A stretch of 64,000 bases of DNA from Dirofilaria immitis (GCA_024305405.1 JAKNDB010000105.1:2294001-2358000); one strand, 5' to 3'; counted from the stretch's first letter, positions 25,560 to 38,933 are shown. Notes: a model not told the origin generated them from the letters alone. Made by a program: numbers and translations.

Positions 25560-28497
25560 TATTTGCACGATTATAGTCTTTTTTAACTAGTTATAACTAT
25601 GCACATGCTGATTTGTTAACATATCCATCAAGTCTGAAATGAACATATATATCGTCATATTAAAATTTGAAAAACATCATTACGATGACAGTGAGATATA
25701 CCAGTAACTTCAATTATTTTATATCTTGTTGATAGTTGATACGAGTACTTAAAAAAATAGATGTAACTTGCATTACTCTGATTTTACTGTCAGCAAAGAC
25801 ATACATCCTAAATGATCTTGGCTTCATCTAGTATTTAATGAATACCTACCACTAACCACCAGTGTCGCTAATTATAAACCACCCCGGACAGATAATATCA
25901 CCCCACCTAACTCAGGAACTAATATGCAATCACGGCATTTAATAACGCCCCGATATGCCTTTATCCATTCCCACATACTAGCGCATTTATTTCTTAGTTG
26001 CCAGTTTTTTCTTTTTCGAATTAATATATGTAGTATATACTTGACATGAGAGGTTAGGTTAGATGAAGAAATTGCATTGAGAAATATTTTTGAGCATTTG
26101 TTAACTTTTAGAAAAGATTTACTATATGCTGCTAATTTCATGAAGTGAACCTTTTCCTATTCTGAATTTTTGCTTTTAAATTGTTCAGAGGAAAAGATAA
26201 TTGATGGATAATTAAAGCAAGAAAAAACAATAAATTGCAATATAAAAATAAGGAAAAGAACAACTGCATTAGCAGATCTGTAAAAATCAATCGAATTTTA
26301 TTTAAACTTTAGATGTGGTTTTACAATTCTCGATTTGTTATGACGAGATCTGAAGAGTTATATTATTTTCGAAAAAAAAGCGCTGAATATATCTTCTGAT
26401 GATTATATAATAGAACGGTGATAATCAGCTTTTATTATTCTTTTATTTCATCCAACATAACGAAATTCATTTCAATACCTTTTTTTTCATGTTATTTTTC
26501 TGTTTTTGATTTTAATTTAATAATTTCTAAATCTGCGATATTTACGTATAATTTTTTAATTGGTTTAAGTGTCCAGTTTATCTAATCCGGAATATAGCTT
26601 TGTTATTAGAGAGTTTTGTGTTAAGACTATTTTGAGAGAAACTCGATCATTTTAATTATGTAAAATTTAAATGCTCATTAAGGGCATTGTTAACCAAATT
26701 TTTAAAATGAATTAATTTCTGGAATAAATCGCAAAAGTTAGATTTCTAAATCGAATCTGCAAAGTTTCGGTCTGATTAAGAATCATGTTCAAAAATATAT
26801 AATAATAAAATTTAAAATTTGAACAAGATTTTATTCATAATTTTGTCATAGTTCGAAAAATGAGCAGACATAAAGTTCGTTTGTTCTTATATTCAATAAA
26901 ATTAGCTCATATAATCTAAGAGCTTTCTTTTTATTATTCGAAAAACTGATCAATATTTAAATTAGTGCTATACCAATAAACAAGAAAAAAAAATTTAATG
27001 GTAGACAAATTTATATCAGATAGTATGATTATATGTTTTAACTATAATAAAAATAGATATTTTTGGAACCTGTTTCTGCTATTTTCGTTTAATTGAAATT
27101 TTTACAATTAAAATATGAAAGCATTCAGTCTAAAGTTGCATACATTTCCAATTCGCAGTGTAAGTGTTTAGAAGAATTAGTGTGAATGAAATCGAGATTA
27201 TATACGGAAATTATTATTTGGATTACTACATTTTATCAATCTTGCGTGATTACTAGAGAATTTGACAACTTGGGAAACATGTTCTTGAACTTAGATATCG
27301 CTTTGTGATTTAATTTGAATTTACAGTTTCGCTAAATTACGTTGTAATATTAAGCTATATTGCTATATCTTTTTTCTGTCAACTCAGCTACGCAGAATAG
27401 AAGCAGGAAATATGCTATGAGGAGATTAGCCAAATGAGATTTGCAGTAGTTCCAAGTTTAAAATTTTAGTTATTAGCAAGAATGCTGCCAGGTTTTTCAA
27501 ACTTCAAAATATTAACATTCAGTCATTGCATCCAGAATACATGATAATAGATCGTAATAGAATAGGAGATATTTGTTGGTTCAGATTGTCAACTGGGACA
27601 TGATCCGAATATTTGCTTGATAAATCATGTCAATAAATATGATATAAGCAATCAAGTCTATTATGTTTCAAAATGTCTGAACCAAACATGTTTGCAGTAT
27701 TTCTATTAGAAATAGGATTCTTGGAAATCCCAGCCACTGATTAAATTCCTTGCGAAATTAATAAAATTAAAAAATTTTGCGTTAAATTCACTTTCGTTAA
27801 AAAAACTATGCCGTTAATTTCGGTGAGAGCGTATGAATTTTTCTTCGAGATTTTCAAAAAGCATCAATATTTTTAAATTAAAATCTGTTATAACTTTGAA
27901 CGGAAGAATGAACAAATGTGCCATTGACAATCAAGCCAATTCTTTGGCTGTTAGTATAATACCCAGCGATTGATAATGGCAATATTAAATGGATCGTTGA
28001 ATAATTTTTACATTAAACCCTTTATCATAATTCTTATAATTGGAAAAAAAAAGTCGGCAATCATGCTAAGCTTCGACAATGCATGCAACAATATCAAACT
28101 GATCAATCATATCGTGTCATGTAGTGAACGCTATTGCACGATTGATACAACAGAATATCTATTTTCCGCGTAAGCGATTCTATTTAATTTTTCCTATTCA
28201 TTCCGTTAGATATATTGGCAGTTTTCTTTTTTTTTTTTTTTTTTTTCAATATTTTAATGCTTCATGTAAGAGTATTGTATTCATGACAATTGTATCAACT
28301 AAAGTTAATATCTAATGCCATAATTTTAATATGAAATCAATTGTTAGTGATATTGTATACGACATAAATTATCAATATCATTAGCATTTTACTCTATAGA
28401 AATATTTCATAATTCATGCATAATTTCATGCATTTTAAAACATTTAAACATTATGTGGGCAGATAATCGGGCAATATTTCAATGGTAAAAGCTGATT
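25560..28497. other. intergenic region upstream of the TECPR2-like gene
   Basis: About 2.9 kb between the TECPR2-like ATG and the stop codon of the next minus-strand gene. It is AT-rich, with a poly-T run near 28226-28247. Frames here are short and biased in composition. It should contain the TECPR2 promoter and the 3' UTR of the membrane-protein gene; no TATA box or other site stands out. Confidence 0.5.
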
Positions 28498-31494
28498 TTA
28501 GTGAGAGGGAAAAAGGACAACAGCTGAAATACATAGCCATAAATTGATAAGAACTTGAATTGCACTCGTTTCTGCGATCACGTATTCCTTTTTCCACTCA
28601 ATGTATGGACTGCGAAAATCTATATTTCGGTAACAATAGTGGTACTTAAATGTTGGCGAATCACAATGACGTTGAAACGCGAAATGATTCATTGAATATC
28701 TATAAATAAGTCATTCATCGTAATGACGCTAACAACGTAAATTAGATGGACTTGTCAATGAATACATTTATTAATAGCGGAACAAGTAGGAGAAATAAAC
28801 TGAAAATAGACAAGAATTGTTGTCCAATTTAATTAGATCATATTTTAAGTTAGGTTTTAATTAACCAATTTCAAAATTTGGCATAATACTATTAACTGTT
28901 TTGTATAAAAGAGAAATACACAACGCAGATTTTGTCAGAAAAATACAGGAAATAAGATAACTTATTTTGGATCGGAAGAGAATAAGAAATACATACCTTG
29001 TTAAAGTACAAAACATTCCAAATGACGCCGCAGCAGCTAGCGCCATCGCAACACCTGAACCAAGTATATTGGCTAGTCGAACAAATTTACCTGAATGTTT
29101 TTTACTTTTGAAATGATACTTCACAACTACATTTTCTTACATAAATAGAATTCAGCTTAATTTTAGACATCTACTATCATATTATCTTAAAGTTTGCTAT
29201 ATTTGATTTTATACTTAAGTTACAAAATAATGTTCTAATGTTACACCTCGATATTGATATTTCCAGGTGATAATACATTGAAACACAGTATACAGACCGA
29301 CGAGAACAGCAGGCCACAAATAAAAATATGTGCAACAGTAAAAGCGATGAAGAAATGCAGCTGGAATCATTATTATCCCGACCACCAATTGGCCATGATA
29401 AGAACGGATCAGATATCTGAATCACTGCTTGATTCTAACTTACTTTTAATATTTCCATAGAGAGCGAGAATCAGTTATGGCTCTGTGACATACAAGTAAA
29501 TATTATCTGATTTTACTTCATCTCTGATCTTCGCTATATCCAAACGGATAAAGATGAGTGATAAAGTTTATCTTCTCTTCATTACTTATACTTGTTTCTC
29601 TCAAAATTCACATTCGTCAATTAATTAAGTATGGATGCGACTGAGAAAATGCTCCTATTATATCTGCCATTGATCAAGAAATCACGTGTATCAATGTTTT
29701 ATTTATTGCAGGAGTGTCAAATATTTACCCGTTTTCCTCAGCGCTATAGTAAGCCAGAGTTGTACAAGTGATTGTATGCGCCAATGCAAATCCACTCAGT
29801 AAGAAAGATGTCATGAAATTTATCGAATTTGTATGATAAGTGATATCCAATTTTAGTAGCAATGAATCGTGAAATGGCTTCAAGAAATCGCTGCAAGATT
29901 TCTGATAGCTTGATGTTCGATATGCTAACCCGTAACACAATGCTTGTAACATTGAAATCCCATTTGCTGGAAATATGTAGATTCTTTCTTTTCCCAACAT
30001 CAGAATACACTAATGAATAAAAATGCAAAAATCGTTAAGAGTATGAATTGAATGAATGCGTACCTGAATTATCATGACCGTTATTATCTTCTTTCTCGTT
30101 CAACATATCATCTACTCCACAAAATGTCTCAGTTATTGATGAGACTAGTAGAATCAATCCTAAAGCTGCAGAACAACAATGAAGCATGAAATCCATTCTG
30201 AAATGAGTTAAACATTATGAATTGTTCTTCTAGAAATTATAGTACATTTTAGAAATTATAGTACATTTGACTGAAAAAGAATGATAACTGACAAAAGTAA
30301 ACATTTTTTTATTTATTGATTTGTATGGTTTGTTAATTAATTTGTAGTTTTCTTTGAGAAATAATGAATAGCTCATGGATAAGATGATAGTATGTTGGAT
30401 TAAAAATCTCAAACTGTAAAATTTGTGACATAATATGGAATTTTATAATAGCTTAAAAAGCTCTGGTAGTAATATCGTTCTTCAAATAAGAATTTTGCTT
30501 GAACTTTGATACTTCTTTTGGATAAAAGAAGTTACAAGGAGATATTGAAGAAGATATTACTATGAAAATAGCTATATATCAGTAAAAATTTTAAAACAAA
30601 TATTAATATTTTTTATAGTAAATACTAGCGATATCTGTGGACAAATTAGAAGAAATGAAATATATTACTATTTAAAATTGCAGAAGAAATGCCCAATATA
30701 GTTGGTATATTAATTTTGTTAATTTTAATTAACTTTGTTTTAACAATAAATGCTTACTAGTCTTCTTATTTCCATATTCTTTACTTCGCATATTATCGAC
30801 TGAAGTTTATTAAAAAATAATAAACAGATAGAAATTTATCAAAAAACTCAAAACCTGTTTGGAAAACGAAGGAAAAGGCCGTGAAAAGCAGTGATGAAAG
30901 CGAAAGCAGCAGCAATAACAGGTATTAGAAAAGGATAGAACGGTAAACAGAAAAACAAATGACTGACACCAAGACAAAATTCACACTGAAATTATTCAAT
31001 AATTGATAAAGTTGAAAATTTACAGTAATCTTTTTTAAAAAAACTTATTTTTAGAAATTCGTTGGAATTTCTGAATTGTGAGATTATTTGCATAAGATTT
31101 TCTTATAAATGAAACTTAAAGTAATTTTTATAAGCAAAAACTTATAATATTAAAAAAGTGGGATGATAGATTGAAGGCACAACACTGGTTCTTGTTAATT
31201 TCAGGATATGCTGTATAAAGATCGTCTATCCCTTCACTATTTAGTAATCATTGTAAAGTCAACATAAAGTGTATAAGACTAAAATATTTTTCCAAACACT
31301 AAAATTTTTATTTGAACCAAAGTACTTTTTAAAAATTATCGACTTACAAATGCTACAATAACAAGAAGCGGATTAAGTGACCAGCGAAAACCACTCCGAC
31401 TATCTACTGCCATTCTTGCATTACACGATTTTAAACATGCTGCCAAATAGTAAAGAAGAATATCGCGAACGATAGAACCGAAAAGCATTAACAT
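28498..31494 (-). CDS. multi-pass membrane protein of unknown family, seven exons
   Basis: Exons 31494-31348, 30985-30855, 30197-30064, 30009-29729, 29416-29247, 29090-28997 and 28699-28498 carry an unrecognised integral membrane protein of about 385 residues. An acceptor (acag|g) lies directly before the ATG. Hydrophobic segments are seen around residues 35-57, 58-82, 95-110, 185-210, 225-243, 250-270, 282-307 and 360-382 (for example WPAVLVGLYTVFQCIITW and ANILGSGVAMALAAAASFG). An acidic, Asn-rich loop lies near residues 118-135. All splice phases agree except between exons 3 and 4: exon 4 must change frame near its start, at the T run 29989-29992. Without the correction exon 4 stays open for a further 85 codons in the other frame and stops at 29746, giving a 220-residue protein. 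The topology loosely recalls small multi-pass families such as DRAM/FRAG1, but I find no diagnostic motif. Confidence 0.75.
30231..30268. repeat. exact 19-bp tandem duplication
   Basis: TAGAAATTATAGTACATTT occurs twice head to tail in the intron just upstream of exon 3 of the membrane-protein gene. An exact copy suggests a recent duplication. Confidence 0.85.
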
Positions 31495-32528
31495 CCTGTT
31501 CTAGAGTTAAACAGCATTATAAAATTCTAAGAATACATATTTTTTCATCTGTAAAACGATTAAAGAAAATCCATGCTTTTGCCTAATAATTTTATGCATC
31601 TACAATTTGACTGCAACCAATGATTCATTTTGAATGTTCAGATTTCCAAAGCAGTTTTACGCTCAGATTTTACAAACAGATTCACCAAATATTAAAAAGA
31701 ACACCTGTAATTAATATCCGTCTTGTTATATTGAAAGAACAAAAAAAAAGAAAAAAAAAGGTTGAATATATAATTAAAATGCATTAGCAAAAGATGAAAT
31801 CATATATTTCATTCAATTAGATGAATGAAATAAAAATTATTAATTAATATTCACATTTTTTCTCATCTCATCACTCGAAGCAACTAATCTTTTTCTTTTA
31901 GAATACTTGATTTAGAGTTTATTGTAACAAAAATTGAGAATATTTCAGTTTCATTGGCTTCATAGAAACAGTAATGGAAAAAATGATTGCTTCAAAACTT
32001 TATATATTAATTGTGATATCAAAATCGAAATAAAATTCTTAAAACTGAAAATGATTTCCAATGTCTAACAGAAACAAATTTTAGAAAAACGAATTATCTT
32101 TAATATAAACAAATACAATTCCATTTAACAAGTCTAAGCCATTGAAATTGATAATTTGAGCCATAAACTAAAGAAAAGTAGGGTATCTCATTGTTGTTGA
32201 CATCATTGTTGACAAAATTGAGAATTATTTCTTTAAGAATTTGAATGATGAAACTTCTGAAAAGGGATTAGACTTATATTTAGAGTGAGAAAAACATTAT
32301 GATAATTTCCACAAAAATTGTGTTCCAAGATTGCAAGAATGTTGTACTTAATTTAGGAAATAATCACCTAATAAGTGTTACCATTATTGAATGAATTGGT
32401 TTTACACAAGAAACTTAAAATGAAAAATAAGTGAAAATGAATTTCTGTTGCTAAGCCAAGTCCTCGCTATCCATCTTCTTTTGATAATCAAGTTGGGCCA
32501 ACTCAGACAGGCCTATTTCCTTTGAAGG

Positions 32529-32747
32529 ATGAATGCCTTGCCAATAGTGAATGAAAATAATTCTCAGTTCATCAAAGGACTATTTGTTCGGAATCTTAGA
32601 CAGGCAGCAAAATTGCAGCACATTCAGTTATCCAAAAATAAAATTGGGAATGATCCAAACGTCGATGAGTCCCATATTCAAAAGCAGAGCGAAGCGAATC
32701 TCACTCATCCAACAGCGATAATTGAAATCATCCTAGTATTTTTTTAA
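32529..32747 (+). CDS. possible small ORF or upstream exon, 72 codons
   Basis: ATG-initiated plus-strand frame with less AT-rich composition than its flanks and a charged, non-repetitive product (QFIKGLFVRNLRQAAKLQHI). It has an in-frame stop shortly upstream and ends in TAA. It lies in the divergent promoter region about 860 bases before the first homeobox exon. It could be a separate small gene or an alternative first exon; no domain is recognised. Confidence 0.3.
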   Translation: MNALPIVNENNSQFIKGLFVRNLRQAAKLQHIQLSKNKIGNDPNVDESHIQKQSEANLTHPTAIIEIILVFF

Positions 32748-33261
32748 GATCTCAGAAAAGAGCTATAAAAAAATTAAAAACCACTTAAATATTACGACAA
32801 TGTTTCTAACAACTAAAATATTGTTCTGGTACTTGTGGTAGTTCCTCGATATATACGTATATATATAATTCATTCAATCTAAGTTTGGGTTTTAATTTGA
32901 GAACTACAATTAGCTTGAAATAGCCTTGGATATATATACTGATTGAGCATCCTATTTTTATCGCAATTTGAAGCTCTTATTTTGGCATTATTGTAGTAAT
33001 GCTAATCTATATAATTTTTTTTTTGGAAGAATATACTTTAATATAACAATTTATGTTATGATTTTTTTATTTTCCTCATTTTTCAAATAAAATGTAAAAA
33101 ATGTCTATTCAATAAACCAAACTACTATTGCTATGCTATCTTAGCTTTGAAAAAATATATAATTTACATTATCAAATATTATGTTCAATATATATTTTGC
33201 TTTATTTTAAAATGTCATATGCGATTTTATGACATCAATAGAATCTATCGCAATAAACTTT

Positions 33262-33398
33262 TGTTATCCTTCTTTATCCTTATTTATCATTGTTTAGCCT
33301 TGTTTATTCTTGTTTATCTTTGTTTATCCTTATTTATCATTGTTTTAGCCTTGTTTATCCTTGTTTATCCTTATTTATCCTTGTTTATCCTTGTTTTG
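33262..33398. repeat. 10-bp minisatellite, about 13 copies
   Basis: Tandem units of TGTTTATCCT with variants (TATTTATCAT, TGTTTAGCCT), partly arranged as a higher-order block that is repeated once; one unit has an extra T. It lies 200-340 bases before the first homeobox exon. The open frame across it simply reflects the repeat. Confidence 0.9.
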
Positions 33399-33603
33399 CT
33401 TCAATCTTTCAAATTTTCGACATGCTGAAAAACATACATAATTTTCATTTAATTGAAAAAACATAAAAATTGGTTCAATATTTGTCTTTTTTAAGCAAAA
33501 AAATATCATATCAAAAGAGTAAAGAGTTTCAAAAATCATTTTATTTTAGTGTTTTATTACCTCCTCAACAACTGCTTAATCACTCAAAATCGCTTTATAA
33601 TGC

Positions 33604-36600
33604 ATGAAATCGAAAATTCAAACTACCAACTTTCGTAATGTTGTCATAGAAAGGAAAAGTGAAGATAAAATAGAAATGTTTGCAAATAAATGGTATCAGG
33701 GTAAGTTCTCCTTCATCCTTCTTCATAACTACTGTGGTTGTTTACTTTCGACAATACTGTTATTCGAGATGGAGACTGCAGCGTATACATCATATCAAAC
33801 AAGTGACAATTTTTCTTATCTACCGTCATTTCTAGAAATACATGATCTAAAGGTCAATGTGAGTTATATCCATTTTTTTAGTTTGCTTTAAATCTTTAAA
33901 AACATCAAATTTTGATACATGATTGAATTGTAATTGAAATTTTTAATTATCTGAGCATATTTTTTTTGAAAAATTTCTTACTGATAACCAATTTAATATT
34001 TTCACAAGTAAGCAATTCATCGATCTGGATTATCAAAGGTATTACATTATATACGTGTATGACTATATGTTTAGTAAAATTGAGCATAAAATCAGAATAC
34101 TAAATTTATATTTGAACTGTCAAACCGTTTTTGGATATTTCGGTCGTATGGCTTCAGCAAAATTAAAAATATGGCTTCCAGCAAATTTTGCATTTTCTCA
34201 TGTCTCATCTCAACTGGCACTTAAGACGAAACTAAGATGAGATAGTACTTAAGAAAAACTTTTTCGATTTCTTTCTTGATATCACAAGACACATTTTGTC
34301 CTATTACAGTTAAATAGACTAATATATATATAAGTCGGAATTTTAGAACCGGTATGGAAAAATGCATATTCAGAAGTTAAGATATAGCAGGAAAATATCA
34401 CTTAAACAAATCGCTCACCTGTCGTTCAGTTTACTATCTTCCTTCCCCATTCTTTTGAAAGTTTACTTAAAGGAACGAAACAATATCTCAGACAGACAGA
34501 TTTCGACAGATGAAGAGGATGAAACAAATATTGTGTACCCGACATCCAATGGTAAATGATAAAAGTTTTGGGAAGAGGCGGACAAATTCTAATTTACCTG
34601 AATTCTGTCTAGATTTGTAAAAGAATAAAGAAGAAAATTTGGGAAGCTCACTGACGAATTTGTCCTCATTTGCTATATTTCATCGGATTCTGGAGTGCTG
34701 AGTGGTAGTGGAGAATTTTCTCCAATATCCTCGAAAAATATTAACTAAGTAGTACTTTTTGGTAGATGAATGATTCACACACCACTTCGCCATACAAAAT
34801 TAAGCTAACTAATAATCAATGTCATATATGCCTATCGACTGACAATTATTTTGCTCGACTTTGCTTAGGAACTTCTCAACGGCCGTTGCTTCAAGCTTCA
34901 CTTCTCAATAATCTTTTTTTTTTTTCAACAGCAAAAACAGTATCAGAAAGTTTCTTTTAACTAATATATGTTTCCCTGAATGCTGCTGCATTTGCAGCCG
35001 CCCATGCGGTTGCTACTACTTCCGGATCAACATTTGGAACAGCAACAGCGATTGCTGGACTGCCAGGACCAAACTCCAACTCGCAATATCTGACCACTAC
35101 TTCTGATACTCCAACAACTGCTATCAGCAATAAGTAAGTTAAAATATTTTTGATACAGACGACTACAAAATACAGAAAAGAACTAAGTAAGGATTTCAGA
35201 TTTGACACCAAGTTAAAGTAGAGATTAAAATTGAAGACCTGCGTTTGCAGGTAGCTGAGTAATGACAATTGCAAATAGTGCAATCTAATTTGTTTCTATC
35301 TCAAACGATTTGTTAGAATCTAACGAATACCTGTTTAGCAAGCTTCTTTCTAGTAGATGAATTGTTAAAAAGGATATTGAATATATTGGGAGAGAGACAG
35401 GTGAAGGGAATAAAATGGAATACAACAAAGCTACTGCTCTCCTCTAATAGATCATCTGAATATGAAAAGTTCGTTTAATTCTCATTCAGTATCACTCCTT
35501 CATCAAAATTCTTCCTTGAATTGATCGCTGTTTCTCTTTTTTTTTTTTTTTTCAGACTACATTTCGCAAAAATCATTGATATCAATGTGTTCATATATAT
35601 TTATCAAATAAACCACCATAAGACAATTTTAACCACATTTTGAAATTTGCTACTGCAATTTCATTTATTTTTTAATAAAACATGAAATGATATTAATTTT
35701 GTTCAAGCAGTTCTTTTGGTGATAATATTTCTAAACTATTCATATTTTTATTTTATGATTGCAACATCCGTGCTTGTTAGTCAATATGAAACTAAATTAT
35801 AAAAAAATTATTGCTTTCAAAAATAAACTAATAGAGAGTTTAAATTTTGACTAAAATTGAATTTTTGATGATTATAAAAACAATAAGTTTAGAATAATTT
35901 AATGAAAATAATTTGAACAAAATTTTTTGATAAATAATAAGAGAATGGATCTCAAATATAAAGAAGCAAGTTCAGCAATTTTTGCAAAATATCGAAAATT
36001 TCAAGTACTGAAATGAACATTCCATGCTATATAAAAAGTTTGCCTTTTTCAAAAATCGATAATACCAAATCTCTAGTAACAGAGTAGATGAGCCAATTAT
36101 ATCCACAGAGTATTGTCTTGCAAGAGTTTTTCAATTTCTTTATTTGAATGTCGCTATACGAAAATCCTATCAACGCGAAAAATCTGATAAGTTAAACTGA
36201 AATCTAAGTTACTGCTGACTAATTTATAATCACGATTGTCTCCATCATACCTCGTTTTCAGCTGGCATCACTAAAATTTGTATTCCACAATCATCCAGAT
36301 TGAAAAAGTTCACAATTTGTATTCCAAAATTAAAACTAGAATAACCATTAATCGAAAGTGATCGATTACAAATGTTTTTAGTTCCCATTCATAGCATAAA
36401 AAAATTAGTTACCGTCGGCACAGTCCTATCTTGATAAATTTATTTTACTGAAAGAAATGCAAGTAATATAAAGACTAATGCTTGAACCTTCTCTGTAAAA
36501 CTTTTTTCAAAACTTCTTTATACTTTCAAATTTCAAAATAAGTTTAGTTTGCAAAATTTCCTAACAGTGAAATACTTCCGCTACTTATATTAAATTATAG

Positions 36601-38933
36601 CTTCAATATAATTTGTTAAACTTGAAGAGAACAATTTCTTACTTGCTAAACTTATCTTTTTGTCACTATCTAGATCAGTTCATTAAGAACAAATCCTTTC
36701 AAATGAAAAATGTCTAGGTTACTTTCATTAAAAACAAATTCTCTCAAATGAATCATTTTTATAACTTTCATTTTCTTCTCAACTTGTATAGAATGCGATA
36801 CTAATTTCATTTTTATTTCTTCAGGTGCGAGTTATTAAAATCTGATATACTTGATGGTACAGGAATAAGTAACTGTCACAACTATTCCTCATCATCCTGG
36901 ACTGATCACTTACCGCTGCTCGGTGGTGAGCTTATCTTTTTCAAACTTTGAATTATTCATTAATATGAAATTAGCCATCATTTGTAAAAACGATAATAGT
37001 TTCATAATAATCTACTTCTGTCATAGGCACACGCTAATTTCACTACACAAATCGTGTACGGCAATGTCAAATATCCTTTAATTAAATTCTCAATTTATCA
37101 TTCTTAGAGCGAAGGAAATGTCTTCCTAACTGAATGTATTGTATAAATATGAAGATTGCTTTCTGATACTGTAGACAAAAGATATGCTAATCTATCTTGT
37201 TTGAAAATGCCAATATTCAGGATACCATCAAGCCTCACCAGTAATTGATACCTCATATTCATCATGCACCACTTCTTACCCAATATATGATCAAGGTACA
37301 TTCAACACACATCAATCTTATTTTACATCATCCGCTGCTCCTTTTGGGTTTGTTGTTATTTTTCTTATAAAGTTCAATTATCATTCGACAAAAATTCTCC
37401 GAAATAAAAGATTTATTTTTGAGACTATAAAAATCTGCATACGATTTGAAAAATTTCTTGTAATCCTTAAAATGATAATTTTTATAATATTATTTAGATT
37501 TGAGATAATCAATGCTCCAGTTGTTGGTTGTAGTCAACTAGAAAAAAATTTGGACCCATCACTACTGCTTACTTCATCACACTGTAATAAGTCTGAAAAT
37601 GAGGAAGATATTAACAATGTCAGTATAGCCAGGTACTTTCTTACATTCATTTATATGACCTAATAAAATTCATAAAAAATTTTTAATCAATTCTTTCAAT
37701 TTTTCAAAGATGTTTTCAAAAAAAAAAATCTTTAAGTATATTACACCATATCACGTCTTGTTGTCTGAAGAGTGGGCAATGTAAACAATGGGGAAAAAGA
37801 TGACATCGAGGAATGAGCGCTAAAATTTCATATAAGATACGATATTCTTGAAGCTAGTAATTCACAATATTTTAGTAAAGAGGCGAGTGAAGATATAACT
37901 GATGTTCTCAACGAAAATGAAACAATTAATGAGAATAATGGAGGTGAATATTTTGCTTTAAATCTGACTATTCATTCATTCAATAAACAATCATAAACTA
38001 TATTGATGTTATTTCGCTATTATTTATAAGAATGTTTTTTTTAAATAAAAAATTTCTCGAAAATAAAAATTTCTCGAAAAAAATTTCTCGAAAACAAAAG
38101 ATTTTGTAAGTAAAAATTTCTCAGAAATGTTTTGTTCGATCATGTCAGTTTTGCACCTTTGTAGAGGAAAGAGGAAAAAGAAACGGCGCAAACGACGGGT
38201 GTTATTCACAAAATTGCAAACTTTTGAACTTGAAAGAAGATTTCGTACACAAAGGTATCTTTCAGCACCTGAACGTGAACAACTTGCCATGCAAATCCGA
38301 TTAACGCCTACACAAGTGAAAATTTGGTTCCAGAATCATAGGTATCTGTTAATCATAATGCATCAAACAAAAATTACGATTAAAAATAGTAATCCTATGC
38401 TTTAGCAAAGTTATTCACTGAATTTAAGTTCAAATGCATTTCATTTAAAAAAATACAAACTTTGAATTGATGAGTTGATTTAAAAAAAAAAAAGAAAAGC
38501 AATGAATATAATTTAATTCATCTATTTATGACTTCCTATCTTTTGCTCCTTTCATTGATAAAAATTATCTGTTACATCCTTCGGATTCAAATTAAATCAA
38601 ATGAATCTACTCGCATATAGAGCTCTGAAAACTTTTTATTCCAACTTTTCAGGTATAAAACAAAAAACCTACCAGGATAAAGGACTAAATAGTAATCTGA
38701 TACAAAGTAATATGCCAATGGCACCTATTGATTTCTCGCAATCAAAGCGCATCCCAGTACAAATGTTAGTCCATGATGGGAAACGTTGTCCCGCAGATTT
38801 CGTCACCGGTACGTGCCCTGTATCAAAAACACTTCCTAGTTCGTTTACAACAAATGGCAACTATTTCACATCTACCGGTTCAATTTTGTCTCCTAATTCG
38901 CATTACTATATGCCAAATGGATGGGCTTGGTAA
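33604..38933 (+). CDS. ceh-22: NK-2 class homeobox transcription factor
   Basis: Nuclear DNA-binding protein of the NK-2/tinman class; in C. elegans ceh-22 drives pharyngeal muscle genes. Exons read in phase: 33604-33700, 34462-34551, about 34999-35136, about 36825-36932, about 37220-37349, about 37496-37635, about 37881-37943, 38167-38341 and 38653-38933. The homeodomain (exon 8) reads [20 protein letters not shown], then [20 protein letters not shown] and [12 protein letters not shown]; the Tyr in QNHRY (homeodomain position 54) is the NK-2 mark. The last exon carries an NK2-specific-domain-like [14 protein letters not shown]. Upstream, an Ala/Thr-rich segment and [13 protein letters not shown] resemble the ceh-22 N-terminal region. 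The weak acceptors chosen for exons 2 and 8 are those that keep phase. After QNHRYKTK the frame breaks at the A6 run 38662-38667; one A fewer restores it. Start codon is tentative. Could instead be another NK-2 paralogue. Confidence 0.88.
38047..38129. repeat. tandem AAAAATTTCTCGAAA repeats in the intron before the homeodomain exon
   Basis: Four near-identical units of about 16 bases (core AAATTTCTCGAAA) end 38 bases before the homeodomain exon. The last unit has TCAGAAA in place of TCGAAA. Confidence 0.8.

Larger units (their letters stand above)
31495..33603. other. 2.1-kb divergent intergenic region between the membrane-protein and homeobox genes
   Basis: The genes on either side point away from each other, so this stretch must hold both promoters. 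It contains a 72-codon plus-strand frame (32529-32747) and a 10-bp minisatellite (33262-33398). An ATATACGTATATATAT-like A/T stretch lies near 32850. No specific transcription-factor site can be asserted. Confidence 0.5.

Noticed and set aside
25872..26141. Minus-strand frame of 89 codons upstream of the TECPR2-like gene
   Set aside because: No ATG-anchored product with protein-like composition, no splice partner, and the region overlaps the likely promoter; chance frame.
27970..28315. Overlapping plus-strand frames ending in a poly-T stretch
   Set aside because: Low-complexity Ile/Phe-rich translation with no splice sites or motifs.
33147..33428. 93-codon plus-strand frame with repeating Leu/Phe/Val
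   Set aside because: It is generated by the TGTTTATCCT minisatellite, not by a gene.
38024..38290. Minus-strand frame overlapping the homeodomain exon
   Set aside because: It is antisense to the homeodomain and to the AAATTTCTCGAAA repeats.
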